Below, piece after piece: positions 34,589 to 44,175 of a DNA stretch of 64,000 nt. How positions within the stretch are numbered: position 1 is the stretch's first letter; each line of letters begins with the position of its first letter. A program made the position numbers and the translations under genes. Below the pieces are notes generated by a model. The model did no database searches. It was not told the origin of the DNA and saw only the letters and a list, made by a program, of their open reading frames with translations. Location: assembly GCA_019155185.1 (NCBI GenBank), contig CM032801.1, positions 2,252,079 through 2,316,078 of the forward strand, in the 5' to 3' direction. Source of the DNA: Beaufortia kweichowensis. Its lineage: Eukaryota > Chordata > Actinopteri > Cypriniformes > Gastromyzontidae.

Positions 34589-34708
34589 GCTTACGGCCAT
34601 ACCACCCTGAGCACGCCCGATCTCGTCCGATCTCGGAAGCTAAGCAGGGTCGGGCCTGGTTAGTACTTGGATGGGAGACCGCCTGGGAATACCAGGTGCT
34701 GTAAGCTT
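34589..34708 (+). rRNA. 5S ribosomal RNA, copy 6
   Basis: Intact plus-strand 120-nt gene with consensus sequence, leader GTTCACTGTTCCTCTC and terminator TTTTAGATTTCC. It lies 944 bp after copy 5 in a direct-repeat arrangement. Confidence 0.97.
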
Positions 34709-35112
34709 TTAGATTTCCTTAACTATTTAACTACCGCACTTATTTCAGGGTTCACGTTCATCTTTACACTATTATGCTTTTACAAACTGATTAATAATTT
34801 TAGTCCTCTGGACGAGGCTTTTCTCATCGCAGAATCATACAAGACTATCACAGAGTACACAAAATTGGATAAAAACAAGAACAATTACTTCTAATTTCAC
34901 AAGGCTTCTTTTACTGGTTTTACCAGGTTTTCTTCATATTTGTCACAGAATAGCATGATTTAATAGTGGCTTTGCTTTATTAAAACTTTACTTTTAACAA
35001 AACTAATATAATGTTTAGATTAAAGGCTGAATTGAATTCTGGCTCTGAAAGAAATGGATTTTAAAATGGCGAATTCCTTTCTGAAACAGTTCTGAAAAGA
35101 ATGGGGTGTCTA

Positions 35113-35801
35113 CAGTAGCGGCTCCTGACCAAACATTTTGGAGGGGCAGTTTTTGGGTCGTAAGCTATCCATGAATGCACAGGGAACTGGGTTATTTAAC
35201 AAAACAAACAAACAAACTATTTACATGAACAAATCGTTTTTATTTTCGTTTATTTTTTTATTATTGTTGTTAATGTTATTCATTTTATTTGTAGGCCTAC
35301 TTTTGCAATTCTTGCCCAAACTAATGTTGTATAGGCTATTTACATGAGCACGTTAAACCTTACATTATTAGCACAACCAGACAGCCAAGGCTTCTTTTCA
35401 TACCACGACCTGGAAAATGTTCTATTGAACGACCTACCATTGTCCTTTGTTTGCTGTACAATTTTTATATCTGGTTTGTCAGGGCCAAGCTGTTTAATCG
35501 CTAATTTATCATTAATTGACAATCTTTCAAACGAGTTCTGCAACAGAAACTCGACACTATTACACGCAGAATGATCTGTACTACTGAGAGACCCTCTGCC
35601 CCGCTTATCAAACCTGAAGCAATGCGATGACATTTTAACATATCCACCTCACTTTATGACATATAACAGTCTAAAATGTTTTCAAAATAAGGATGAACAT
35701 TTTTGAGTTAACAGTTAATTAGGACTGGTCCAGTTTATATAGAGTTCTATGTTTTCAAGTGGCTGGATATTTTCTCTGCCCATACAGACGAGCCGCGCCT
35801 G
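35113..35801 (-). mobile_element. Deleted hAT element with TTF-type transposase N-terminus, copy B
   Basis: Same 689-bp span, termini and target duplication GGTGTCTA (35105-35112 and 35802-35809) as the element at 30645. The two differ by a few small indels, including a short extra block before LSSTDHSACNS in the minus-strand reading. Identical insertion site in matching flanks shows the element was duplicated together with its surroundings. Confidence 0.88.
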
Positions 35802-36052
35802 GGTGTCTATAATGTGAAACATCAAAGAATTCTTAAGGTTTTGTTAAATATTAGTGCAATATTATTAAATCTTTTCAGAGCGTCCTGAATGCATGTTTGT
35901 GCAGTTCTAAAGAAATAATGCTGAAGCTATAGAACAATAAAATGACCCTGTCACTGCACAAGTGTCAATATTTAACTAACAATCTGACTCGCCGTAATAA
36001 AGGAAGTAAATAAGAAGAAAACTTAAAGATGTCACTGTTCACTGTTACACTC

Positions 36053-36172
36053 GCTTACGGCCATACCACCCTGAGCACGCCCGATCTCGTCCGATCTCGG
36101 AAGCTAAGCAGGGTCGGGCCTGGTTAGTACTTGGATGGGAGACCGCCTGGGAATACCAGGTGCTGTAAGCTT
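36053..36172 (+). rRNA. 5S ribosomal RNA, copy 7
   Basis: Intact plus-strand 120-nt consensus gene, leader ACTGTTACACTC as on copy 3, T-run terminator. It forms a tail-to-tail pair with copy 8, 620 bp away. Confidence 0.97.
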
Positions 36173-36792
36173 TTAGATTTCCTTAACTATTTAACTACTG
36201 CACTTACTTCAGGGTTCACGTTCATCTTTACACGGTTATGCTTTTACACGCTGACTAATAATTTTTGTCCTCTGGACGAGGCTTTTCTCGTCGTCCACCA
36301 GGGGGCTGCATGAATCTTTAAAATTGTTTATTTGTTTATTTAATGAGAAAACAAAAAGAAGTTTAATCACTGTTGGTTCATTTATTTATTTATTTATTAA
36401 TGTGTAAAGCCATGCCTCTTTCTTTAAAGCAACTCAGACAAATTACTCTTATAAATTCTATGTGTCTGTTAAACCGCCTGATCTGATGTGTCCAATAATA
36501 GTAAAAAGTGTAACAAGATAATGTTTATTTCAGGTTTTGCTTAATATGGATGGGTGTCAAAAAATGATAAATACTAAAAGTAAACATTATTTTTTTACTA
36601 GCACAGTGATTACATGATTATTAAATGGTTATAAATAATGAAATAAAGATTCATGCAGCCCCCTGGTGGACGACGAGAAAAGCCTCGTCCAGAGGACAAA
36701 AATTATTAATCAGTTTGTAAAAGCATAATAGTGTAAAGATGAACGTGAACCCTTAAAGTAAGTTCAGTAGTTAAATAGTTAAGGAAATCTAA

Positions 36793-36912
36793 AAGCTTAC
36801 AGCACCTGGTATTCCCAGGCGGTCTCCCATCCAAGTACTAACCAGGCCCGACCCTGCTTAGCTTCCGAGATCGGACGAGATCGGGCGTGTTCAGGGTGGT
36901 ATGGCCGTAAGC
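36793..36912 (-). rRNA. 5S ribosomal RNA, copy 8
   Basis: Intact minus-strand 120-nt gene with one difference in the 5' half (CCACCCTGAACACG instead of CCACCCTGAGCACG). Internal control region and terminator intact. It closes the cluster on the right. Confidence 0.96.
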
Positions 36913-37593
36913 GAGAGGAACAGTGAACAGTGACATCTTTAAGTTTTCTTCTTATTTACTTTCCTTTATTGGGGACAGTCAGATCGTTGGTGAAATATTG
37001 ACACTCAAGAATTCTTTGATGTTTCACATTATAGACACCCCATTCTTTTCAGAACTGTTACAGAAAGGAATTCGCCATTTTAAAATCCATTTTTATCAGA
37101 GCCAGAATTCAATTCAGCCTTTAATCTAAACACTATATTAGTTTTGTTAAAAGCAAAGTTTTAATAAAGCAAAGACACTATTAAATCATGCTATTCTGTG
37201 ACACATATGAAGAAAACCTTGCAAAATCAGTAAAATTACAAGTAATTGTACTTGTTTTTATCTTATTTTGTGTACTCTGTGATTGTCTTGTCACAATTTC
37301 GTGAGAAATACACATACAGGCTCATGTCGCTCCTGTAGTCTTGCTGCATTTCAGACATCTTGGCTTTTAGATCATTCCGATGTCAACCAGGAAATATTGT
37401 TTCAAACGGTGCAGTTGTAATATGTTACTAAAACAAATCATTAGTAACTTTATTGTTACTAAATACTTCTGATTGACGCATGGGAACGCTGCAATCTTAT
37501 TGGTCCCTTTTTCTAACGCCCGCCCTCCCAACTTAAATAATTTAACATAACTACAGTAAGAAACAGGGGTTCTAACGGTTTTCATGTGATTAA

Positions 37594-37660
37594 CATTTAG
37601 GCATTTAGCAGACGCGTTTATCCAGAGCAACTTACAGTAAATTCAAGGTATACATTTGAT
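37594..37660 (+). repeat. Fish 'CATTTAGCAGACGC' repeat fragment
   Basis: ACATTTAGGCATTTAGCAGA then CGCGTTTATCCAGAGCAACT, matching the abundant fish interspersed repeat core. It lies between the 5S cluster and the psmb1 3' end. Confidence 0.65.
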
Positions 37661-37770
37661 CATTGTGCCATATGCAGTTTAAACAAGTGTGTTTGTACAT
37701 AACATTATTCTGGTTGACAATAATCGATTTTGAATTAAAGACAAGACAATACTCATACTGATGTCATGTA

Positions 37771-37776
37771 TTTATT
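37771..37776 (-). terminator. psmb1 polyadenylation signal
   Basis: TTTATT on plus, AATAAA on minus, 82 nt past the stop codon. A typical arrangement for a short housekeeping-gene 3' UTR. Confidence 0.65.
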
Positions 37777-37857
37777 CTTGGGTAGAAATATAAAAAGAAC
37801 AGTAGAATTAAGGAAGCAACTCAAGAAAAACAGGTTAGTTTTGGCAGAGAAAGTGTC

Positions 37858-40160
37858 TCAGTCTTTCCTGAGTGGCACAATCTCTTCTCGAATGCCTTCC
37901 TTGGTGATGATGCATATCTTGAGAGCATCTCCTGTGTAGACATCTCTCTCAGCGGCAGAGATAAACACATCCTTTACCAACTGCACGGCCTTCTCCAGAC
38001 TCAGAGGCAGCTGCTCCACATTCTCCATGTTCTTGAATCCAATCTGAACACATAACAGACCAATTTAAGCCTTAGAAAGGTGCTCTGCTTATATATTTAG
38101 TATGTTACAACAAAAGTTTGTCTGGAAAAAATGTATACAACTCATTCTGTAATACCAATCCAAATCCCTGGATTTCAGAATTACCTTTAGTAATGTTACC
38201 TGTAGTAAACTACAGGGTCAACCTCATTAAAAAAATGTCCAGGACAACATTATATTTTGCTACAAGGATAATTGTAGGAGTTTTTTATCATGGAAAATCT
38301 TAATGATGTCTATTCTTTTAACAAAATTAAAGTGGTAAAATATGTGATATAAAATGCCTAACCTGATTGTCGAGAAGAGGCTGCAGCATTGCACTTGCTG
38401 AGCCTCCTGCTTTGTAAGTGTCCCTCTGATATGATCCAACTGGATCAAAACTGTAAACTGCACCTCGGCCTTGAATAAAGAACACACAAATACAGTCATA
38501 TGATTAAAAAAAAACTTTATCTTACAAAACATGCACATAATGTCATTGTCACTCACCTTCCTCATCAAGACCACCAATGATGTTGTACACATAGTAAGGG
38601 AAGAAGCGTCTGCCATACAGAATTGTTGACAGCATGGCTGCGATGGCTCCGCTTGTCATTGTCTTATTATTTGAATGCTTGTACATCTAAGGGGAAGATC
38701 ATTTATGAGGAAACATACTTGTAATGTAAATTAGAAAAAGAAAAACAAATGGGCAATTCCAGTATTGATCCATAAAATACATTTATGGATGAGACATTTT
38801 CAGCCAAAACTTGAAACAAAAATGAGAGAATGTATTTATTACATTAGTTGATAGTTACAATAGTTATTTTATTTGAATTATGCCCACTTATGGACTGTTA
38901 TGGATGCTACAATTCTAAAAATAGCACTTTACCTGACTATGAAAAATCATGCTTCAATGAAAGAGACTTCACATGGGTATTCAAACCACCAAATATTGAC
39001 ATCTGAGCTATCAGTATAATGAAAATCTTTGATAAAAACATTTTTACATGGTAAGGTTGAGATTTATACCATTTGCATGAAATTGCACAAATGTCTAATT
39101 CTATCATATATAAATGTAACAGTAACATTTCTGTGTAAGCATGACAATGCTAGATTTTTAAACCGTTGCTGTGACACGGTTATAAAGTACAATGTTTAAA
39201 TGAAAGTAAAACATTTCTTGTTTTCTAACTTACCTTAAGTCTTGCCTCAATGATTTTGGTTAGCGTCAAGCAGTCACCATGAAAACCACTGCAGCCAAGC
39301 ACAGTAGTGTCTGTCCTGTAAAGGAATAAAGCAGAGATGTTCTTGTATTACACACCGATCTTTTCAACTTCATGCAGTGTAACATACGTGTGCAAAAGTG
39401 TTACATAACATTTAATGTATAGGATCACTCACAGCTTGTAGCATTTTGGGGAGTCACGGCTGTGGATGGTGTATCCCTCGCTTAAACGTGTATCTGAAGC
39501 CACAATTGCAAAGTTTTCTCCAGCTACCGCCAGTACAGTCCTTAAAAATAACATATAATCAAAATCTATTACTTCAGTGCACAGTTCATCTACAATTTTA
39601 AACTCTCATCAGCTACGTCTTAACACAAGTTTGTTTAGGCTTGGTGTGGTCCCTGCTGAAAACAATACAAATTGGTTTTCATCACAAAGATGATCAAAAT
39701 CATATTTGGAATTTGTGTTTTTTAGCAGGGGTATGCAAGAGTGATCTGTATATGAATATTCTTTATTACAGACAACGCAAGTCACAATCTCATTTATTAG
39801 GACTTTTTTAATAGTGAAACTAAAAACACACCGGCGAACATCGACTGCAGTTTTTAGATGTGATTTTCAACTGCGAGTTAATATGCGTGTAATTATAATA
39901 TACTTATACGTGATAAACATGCACAAGAATTAATCACAGTAGTAAACAGACTTAATAAAGTGATGATCATTTCATTTTCCCTTTGAAGTGAAACGTCATG
40001 TTCGCTAGCTCATGTCTCTCGTGTAAATCATGTAGAGCTTTCTGTCGCTCTCTTACCCTCCGTTAAATGCATAAGGGGAGAATTTATGCTCCACTGGTCC
40101 TGAATAGTGATATTCCTTCATCTTTCCATTATCTCCGTAACTGTGAGTAGAAATCATCAT
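37858..40160 (-). CDS. psmb1: Proteasome 20S subunit beta type-1
   Basis: Non-catalytic beta6-position subunit of the 20S core particle, part of the two inner rings in cytosol and nucleus. Minus-strand exons: 40160-40057, 39540-39433, 39315-39234, 38686-38557, 38469-38363, 38043-37858; total 717 nt, 238 residues. Family signatures: FSPYAFNGGTVLAVAGENFA, ASDTRLSEGYTIHSRDSPKC, GCSGFHGDCLTLTKIIEARL, FFPYYVYNIIGGLDEEG, and the C-terminus VKDVFISAAERDVYTGDALK. The start is the first of two adjacent ATGs (40160 or 40157); a third in-frame ATG begins MKEYHYSG. An ETS-like ACTTCCGG lies at about 40200-40210, as in many proteasome promoters. An upstream block is repeated in the inverted repeat to the right. 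Confidence 0.97.
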
Positions 40161-40274
40161 GAAACAGACAACCAAAACTCGCTGTCTCACCGCAATATGG
40201 CCACCGGAAGTTGTCAGATCCTTGTTTCCTGTGCAGCGTGCGCTCACGTAAGAGTTTACAGTCATGTGGCACAT

Positions 40275-40990
40275 AGACATATATAATAAATAGACGCGAC
40301 ATTGGCCGCTTCTGTCCGTTGCTGCGATACGTCAACGCGCCCGCCATATTGGCTAGGGCATGAGTTCCCTTGAATCAAGTGCAACTAACCGGTAGAGCTG
40401 CTATTTTTCAGGCTCCTTTCTGTATTTTTTTCACAGAATTAAAATGTGGCAGTTATTTACAGATATATACTCCAAAAACAGACATTAAATATATTTGTAA
40501 TATAGTATAAATATGAAACAGCAAATAATATGTACAGTAGTGTAACTATATGAATAACAATGGACAATTGATAAATAAATCAATTGCAGAACAACAATAA
40601 AATAAATACTGTGAATAGTACCATAATATAATATCATAATAGTAATATATTGATAATAGTAATATGTATATTGCATATATGTATAATAATAATTACAATT
40701 ACAATACATTACACCTATGTTGGCATACTCGATTTTGAGTGAAAAACTGCAGTATAAACGAATTATCTCGGTTACAGGCCATTTATTTTATAATAGAAAA
40801 TATGACAAAAGCTGAAACACAGCCTAATAGCGATATCGCTAGCTATAAATAGTCTGACTCCTACTGGCAGAGTGTCAAAAAAAATATTTTAATGACCAAA
40901 TACAAACAAAAATAAATTCTTCAGTCTTACGTGTGAAAGGTAATTTCCCGAAAACTGTTTTAAATTGTGCGGTGGCTTGCACAGCCCCAA
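40275..40990. repeat. Left arm of a large inverted repeat upstream of psmb1
   Basis: Read inverted, this arm matches 41110-42270 in order: GGTAATTTCCCGAAAAC-type block, TAGCGATATCGCTAGCTA, GTCTGACTCCTA, GAATTATCTCGGTTACAG, TTTTGAGTGAAAAACTGC, CAGCTCTACC-GGTTAGTTGC and the psmb1 upstream block (GCGTTGACGTA ... GGCCAATGTCGCGTCTA). Its outer end is part of the psmb1 5' region about 115-190 bp upstream of the ATG. Confidence 0.85.
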
Positions 40991-41044
40991 GCAGCAGTCT
41001 TTCTCCAGTCCAGTTATGAAAGTTATAGAAACGTTGACCTAGCT

Positions 41045-41118
41045 AAGATGGCGGCGGCGTTGACGTACGATCCAGCGGCCAATGTCGCTTCTATGTATTA
41101 TATATATATGTCTATGTG
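41045..41118 (+). repeat. Central copy of the psmb1-upstream block
   Basis: ATGGCGGCGGCGTTGACGTA then AGCGGCCAATGTCGCTTCTA and TATATATGTCTATGTG parallels, inverted, the psmb1 upstream block at 40271-40350. It sits in the spacer between the two arms of the inverted repeat, in the same orientation as the outer right copy. Confidence 0.8.
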
Positions 41119-41556
41119 TAGCTACAAGCCGCCGCACAAATGAAAACAGGTCTCGGAAATTACCTTTCACATGTAAGACTGAGAAGTTGTTTTTGGTTGT
41201 ATTTGGTCATTAAAAATTTTGCTCACATTACATGGCTATAGGAGTCAGACTATTAATAGCTAGCGATATCGCTATTTAGCTATTTCGCGACTTAAGAAAG
41301 TTTTCCAAATCTTTCAGAAATAGTTTTAGCTTTTGTCATATATTCTATTATAAACTAATTTGCCTGTAACCGAGATAATTCGTTTATATTGCAGTTTTTC
41401 ACTTAAAATCGAGTATGCCAACCTAATTTGCAATTTATTTATTTATGATTTATTTTATTGACTGTGATCCATAGTTATTTTATATAATCATACTACTGTA
41501 CATATTATTTGCTATTTCATATTTATACTATATTACAAATATAACAAATTTACTAA

Positions 41557-41635
<79 letters not shown>

Positions 41636-41638
41636 ATA

Positions 41639-41675
<37 letters not shown>

Positions 41676-41678
41676 ATA

Positions 41679-41728
<50 letters not shown>

Positions 41729-42270
41729 TTTAAATACTATAAATTTTAAAGCACTGTATTTGTAACATTGTTGTACCTGAGGATCCATAAGTGATTGTTT
41801 GTTTTTGGAGTATATATTATTTCGAAAATATATCAACATTTTTATTCTGTAAAAAATAAAGATTCACTGCCCGCCACTGTAATTTATATTTGCCTGTTTG
41901 TTTTCTTAAATATGGTAGATTATTACGATTTTAAGATTCGTAATAATTAGTAGATTATTAGATGCATAAAATGCACATTACTATTTTTGCAGTATTTCAA
42001 AGAGAATGAGGTATGTTGACATGACAAATGGGCAGCTTTCGCAATCCTTATATTTAATAAATAATTTTCTAACTATCTTGCGGCACTATCGAGATTTTAC
42101 GTATCGTTTTGGACACCAGTGTGGTCATAAAGCACTGATATCAGTTAATAAATAGAAACTGTTTATTTTTAATCTTGAAAAATCGCAGCTCTACCGTTTA
42201 GTTGCCCTATAGCATATGGCAGGCGCGTTGACGTATTGTAGCAACACACAAAAGTGGCCAATGTCGCGTC
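41110..42270. repeat. Right arm of the inverted repeat (interrupted)
   Basis: Inverted counterpart of 40275-40990, lengthened by a long (TA)n expansion at 41561-41725 and by unshared AT-rich DNA at about 41830-42160. Its outer end, AGGCGCGTTGACGTATTGTA ... GGCCAATGTCGCGTC, is split by the LTR element and resumes at 43642 (TAGGTATTTATACATGTC). Confidence 0.8.
41561..41725. repeat. Long (TA)n microsatellite with two TCTATATC interruptions
   Basis: About 165 bp of alternating TA with two CTATATC imperfections near 41633 and 41672. It encodes only Tyr-Ile open frames on both strands. It lies inside the right arm of the inverted repeat and is absent from the left arm, so it expanded after the arms formed. 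Confidence 0.97.
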
Positions 42271-43641
42271 TGTTGTGTATTGATGTGACGTCAACAAGGA
42301 AAAGTTGAGAAGTAAAAGGAGAATAGGCAAGTTCAATCTGCTGTCTGTGTGCTTTAATTCGATATAAACAGTGAATTTATAACAATGGCGACGAGGATGA
42401 TACAACAAAAGAGGGCAAACGGATTATCAGCAAGTGGTGACATCACTAAATGCATACTTCGTGCCTCAGTTAAACACGGCATTTGCAAGACAGACATTTT
42501 ATCAACTCGAGCAGAAAACGGGACAGACCGTGCAGGAGTTTGTAACATGTTTAAGGCAAGCGGCCAAAGACTGTGATTTTGGAGCTGATAAGGACAATCA
42601 ACGTGTTGAACAGCAGATGGCAGCGTTGCACATCTTTCCACACCGCACATGTAAAATCATGCAGGAAATGCTGTGGGAAAGATCACTAAGCAAAAATGTG
42701 TAAATGTGTGACAGTTCAAAGCAGACAATAAAAAAGAGTTGGACTCGGTAGAGAAAAATCAGGAATTTGCATTTGTTGTAAAAGAAGAGAGTAATATGGA
42801 CAGAATAACTTTCTCAGTAAGGAGCAACGAGCAATATAGGCCTAGTAGATAAAAGAACATGGGAAATGCTATATGCGGTTACAGCCAGATCAGACAAGAA
42901 ACTGTATGCATTGCATACTCGTCAAGTGAAGCCTTGCCAGGGAAAGGTATTTTCGGAATTGGAACTTCCGTTAACAATCAGGTATCCACCACATTAAAAC
43001 AACCCCGAAGTGGTCACAAGCGAATGGAGAAGTGGAAAGGCAAAATGCATCAGTGATGAATCGAGCCAGGACTGGTCGGAGATCAAGTGCTTGTGAGGCA
43101 ATACAAAACAGATAAGTTCACAACAACATTTCATAGTACACAGAGAAGGCAACAGTGTTATTATTCAGTCACCCACTGGAGTGAAATATGCTCGGAACAC
43201 AACATTCGTCAAGAAGTTTCATTCAATGGAAACGCCAACAGAGAATCGTGAAACTGTGCTCAAGAACCAAATTCAGATGAGGAACAAAACGGAATCGCAG
43301 AGACATGCGAAATTAATTGTGATACAATTCAGAGAGAGGAACAAACTCCCAAAAAGGCCTTAGCGACAAATAAAATTACCGGAATCACTTATTGAGTAAC
43401 TAATGAGATTTAAATAAAGTGACGGGAAAGAAAAGAAATACAACTGAAGAGGACATTTAAGTTTAATGAGTTCCTAACATTAAAGGTTATATCAGGAAAA
43501 AAGAATGTTACACGTCTTGAATGTTCTGAAATCTGTTGAAGTAGAAGAACTTTAAGTAGAGGGGGATGTTGTGTATTGATGTGACGTCATCAATCTGGTG
43601 TCTGTGTGGTTTAATTCGACATAAACAGTACGTTTATAACA
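42271..43641 (+). mobile_element. Internally deleted Ty3/gypsy LTR retrotransposon (mag-like)
   Basis: Bounded by TGTTGTGTATTGATGTGACG ... TTATAACA repeats (5' LTR 42271-42384, 3' LTR 43567-43641) and flanked by the target duplication GCGTC (42266-42270, 43642-43646). A primer-binding site TGGCGACGAGGATG (42386-42399) follows the 5' LTR and matches the 3' end of tRNA-Ser(GCT); a polypurine tract AAGTAGAGGGGGA precedes the 3' LTR. Inside, a gag-like stretch (FYQLEQKTGQTVQEFVTCLR, frame-broken) is joined to a short piece resembling an integrase C-terminus (SPTGVKYARNTTFVKKF). Reverse transcriptase and protease are missing. The LTRs differ by a 39-bp indel. Dead element. Confidence 0.92.
42386..42399 (+). 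other. Primer-binding site of the LTR element
   Basis: TGGCGACGAGGATG starts two bases after the 5' LTR end and is complementary to the 3' terminus (with CCA) of vertebrate tRNA-Ser(GCT), as used by mag-type Ty3 elements. Confidence 0.8.
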
Positions 43642-43679
43642 GCGTCTAGGTATTTATACATGTCTATGGGTGTTATCAT

Positions 43680-44175
43680 ATAGAGTGGTCCCGTGTCAAC
43701 GAGCTTGCCCCCCTGGACCCCCCAAATTTTGAATCTTATCACAGCAAGCAAATCGTTTCGTATCACACTAAAGTAATGCACAGTTTGTCCTGTGGGTGGC
43801 AGTAATGTACAAAATACGTATGTATATGTGTCATAGTTTACTGATGCAGAGAAGTGCAGATGTTTAAATGCGTTATCCTTTTTGATCATTTACACTAATA
43901 TACACAATCATTTGACAAAATAAATGAAACATGATGTAACATTCATTTGAGTTAAAGTTGTTATACCTTACTTCTACAGATTGCAGTGATACATTACAAG
44001 GTGAAAAATAATAACTGAATGAATAATACTCAAAGTAGGTTAAAATTAATTTTAATAGAAGCACAAGTGTGCACCCCCCCCCCCCAGTTCCTGTGGTCTT
44101 GAACCTTCACAGGTAAAATGCTAACTTCCTTCCGGGTTTTGCATACAAAAGTACGTCATCCCTGGACCACTCTAT
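43680..44175. mobile_element. Possible miniature inverted-repeat element
   Basis: A 496-bp stretch bounded by a perfect 12-bp inverted pair ATAGAGTGGTCC / GGACCACTCTAT. No transposase frame; contains a poly-C run near 44076. I could not fix a target duplication, so superfamily and exact ends are open. Confidence 0.4.

Noticed and set aside
33607..34894. Recurring plus-strand frames of about 60-75 residues (GFTFIFTLLCFYKLINNF...)
   Set aside because: They start inside the 3' half of 5S genes and run into the shared spacer. They recur because the spacer is repeated, and have no splice or family support.
41528..41839. Open frames on both strands made of Tyr-Ile repeats
   Set aside because: They are the trivial reading of the (TA)n microsatellite, not a gene.
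44061..44090. Poly-C run as a possible G-quadruplex element
   Set aside because: A single homopolymer run without the spaced G/C tracts needed; may also be a sequencing-length artefact.
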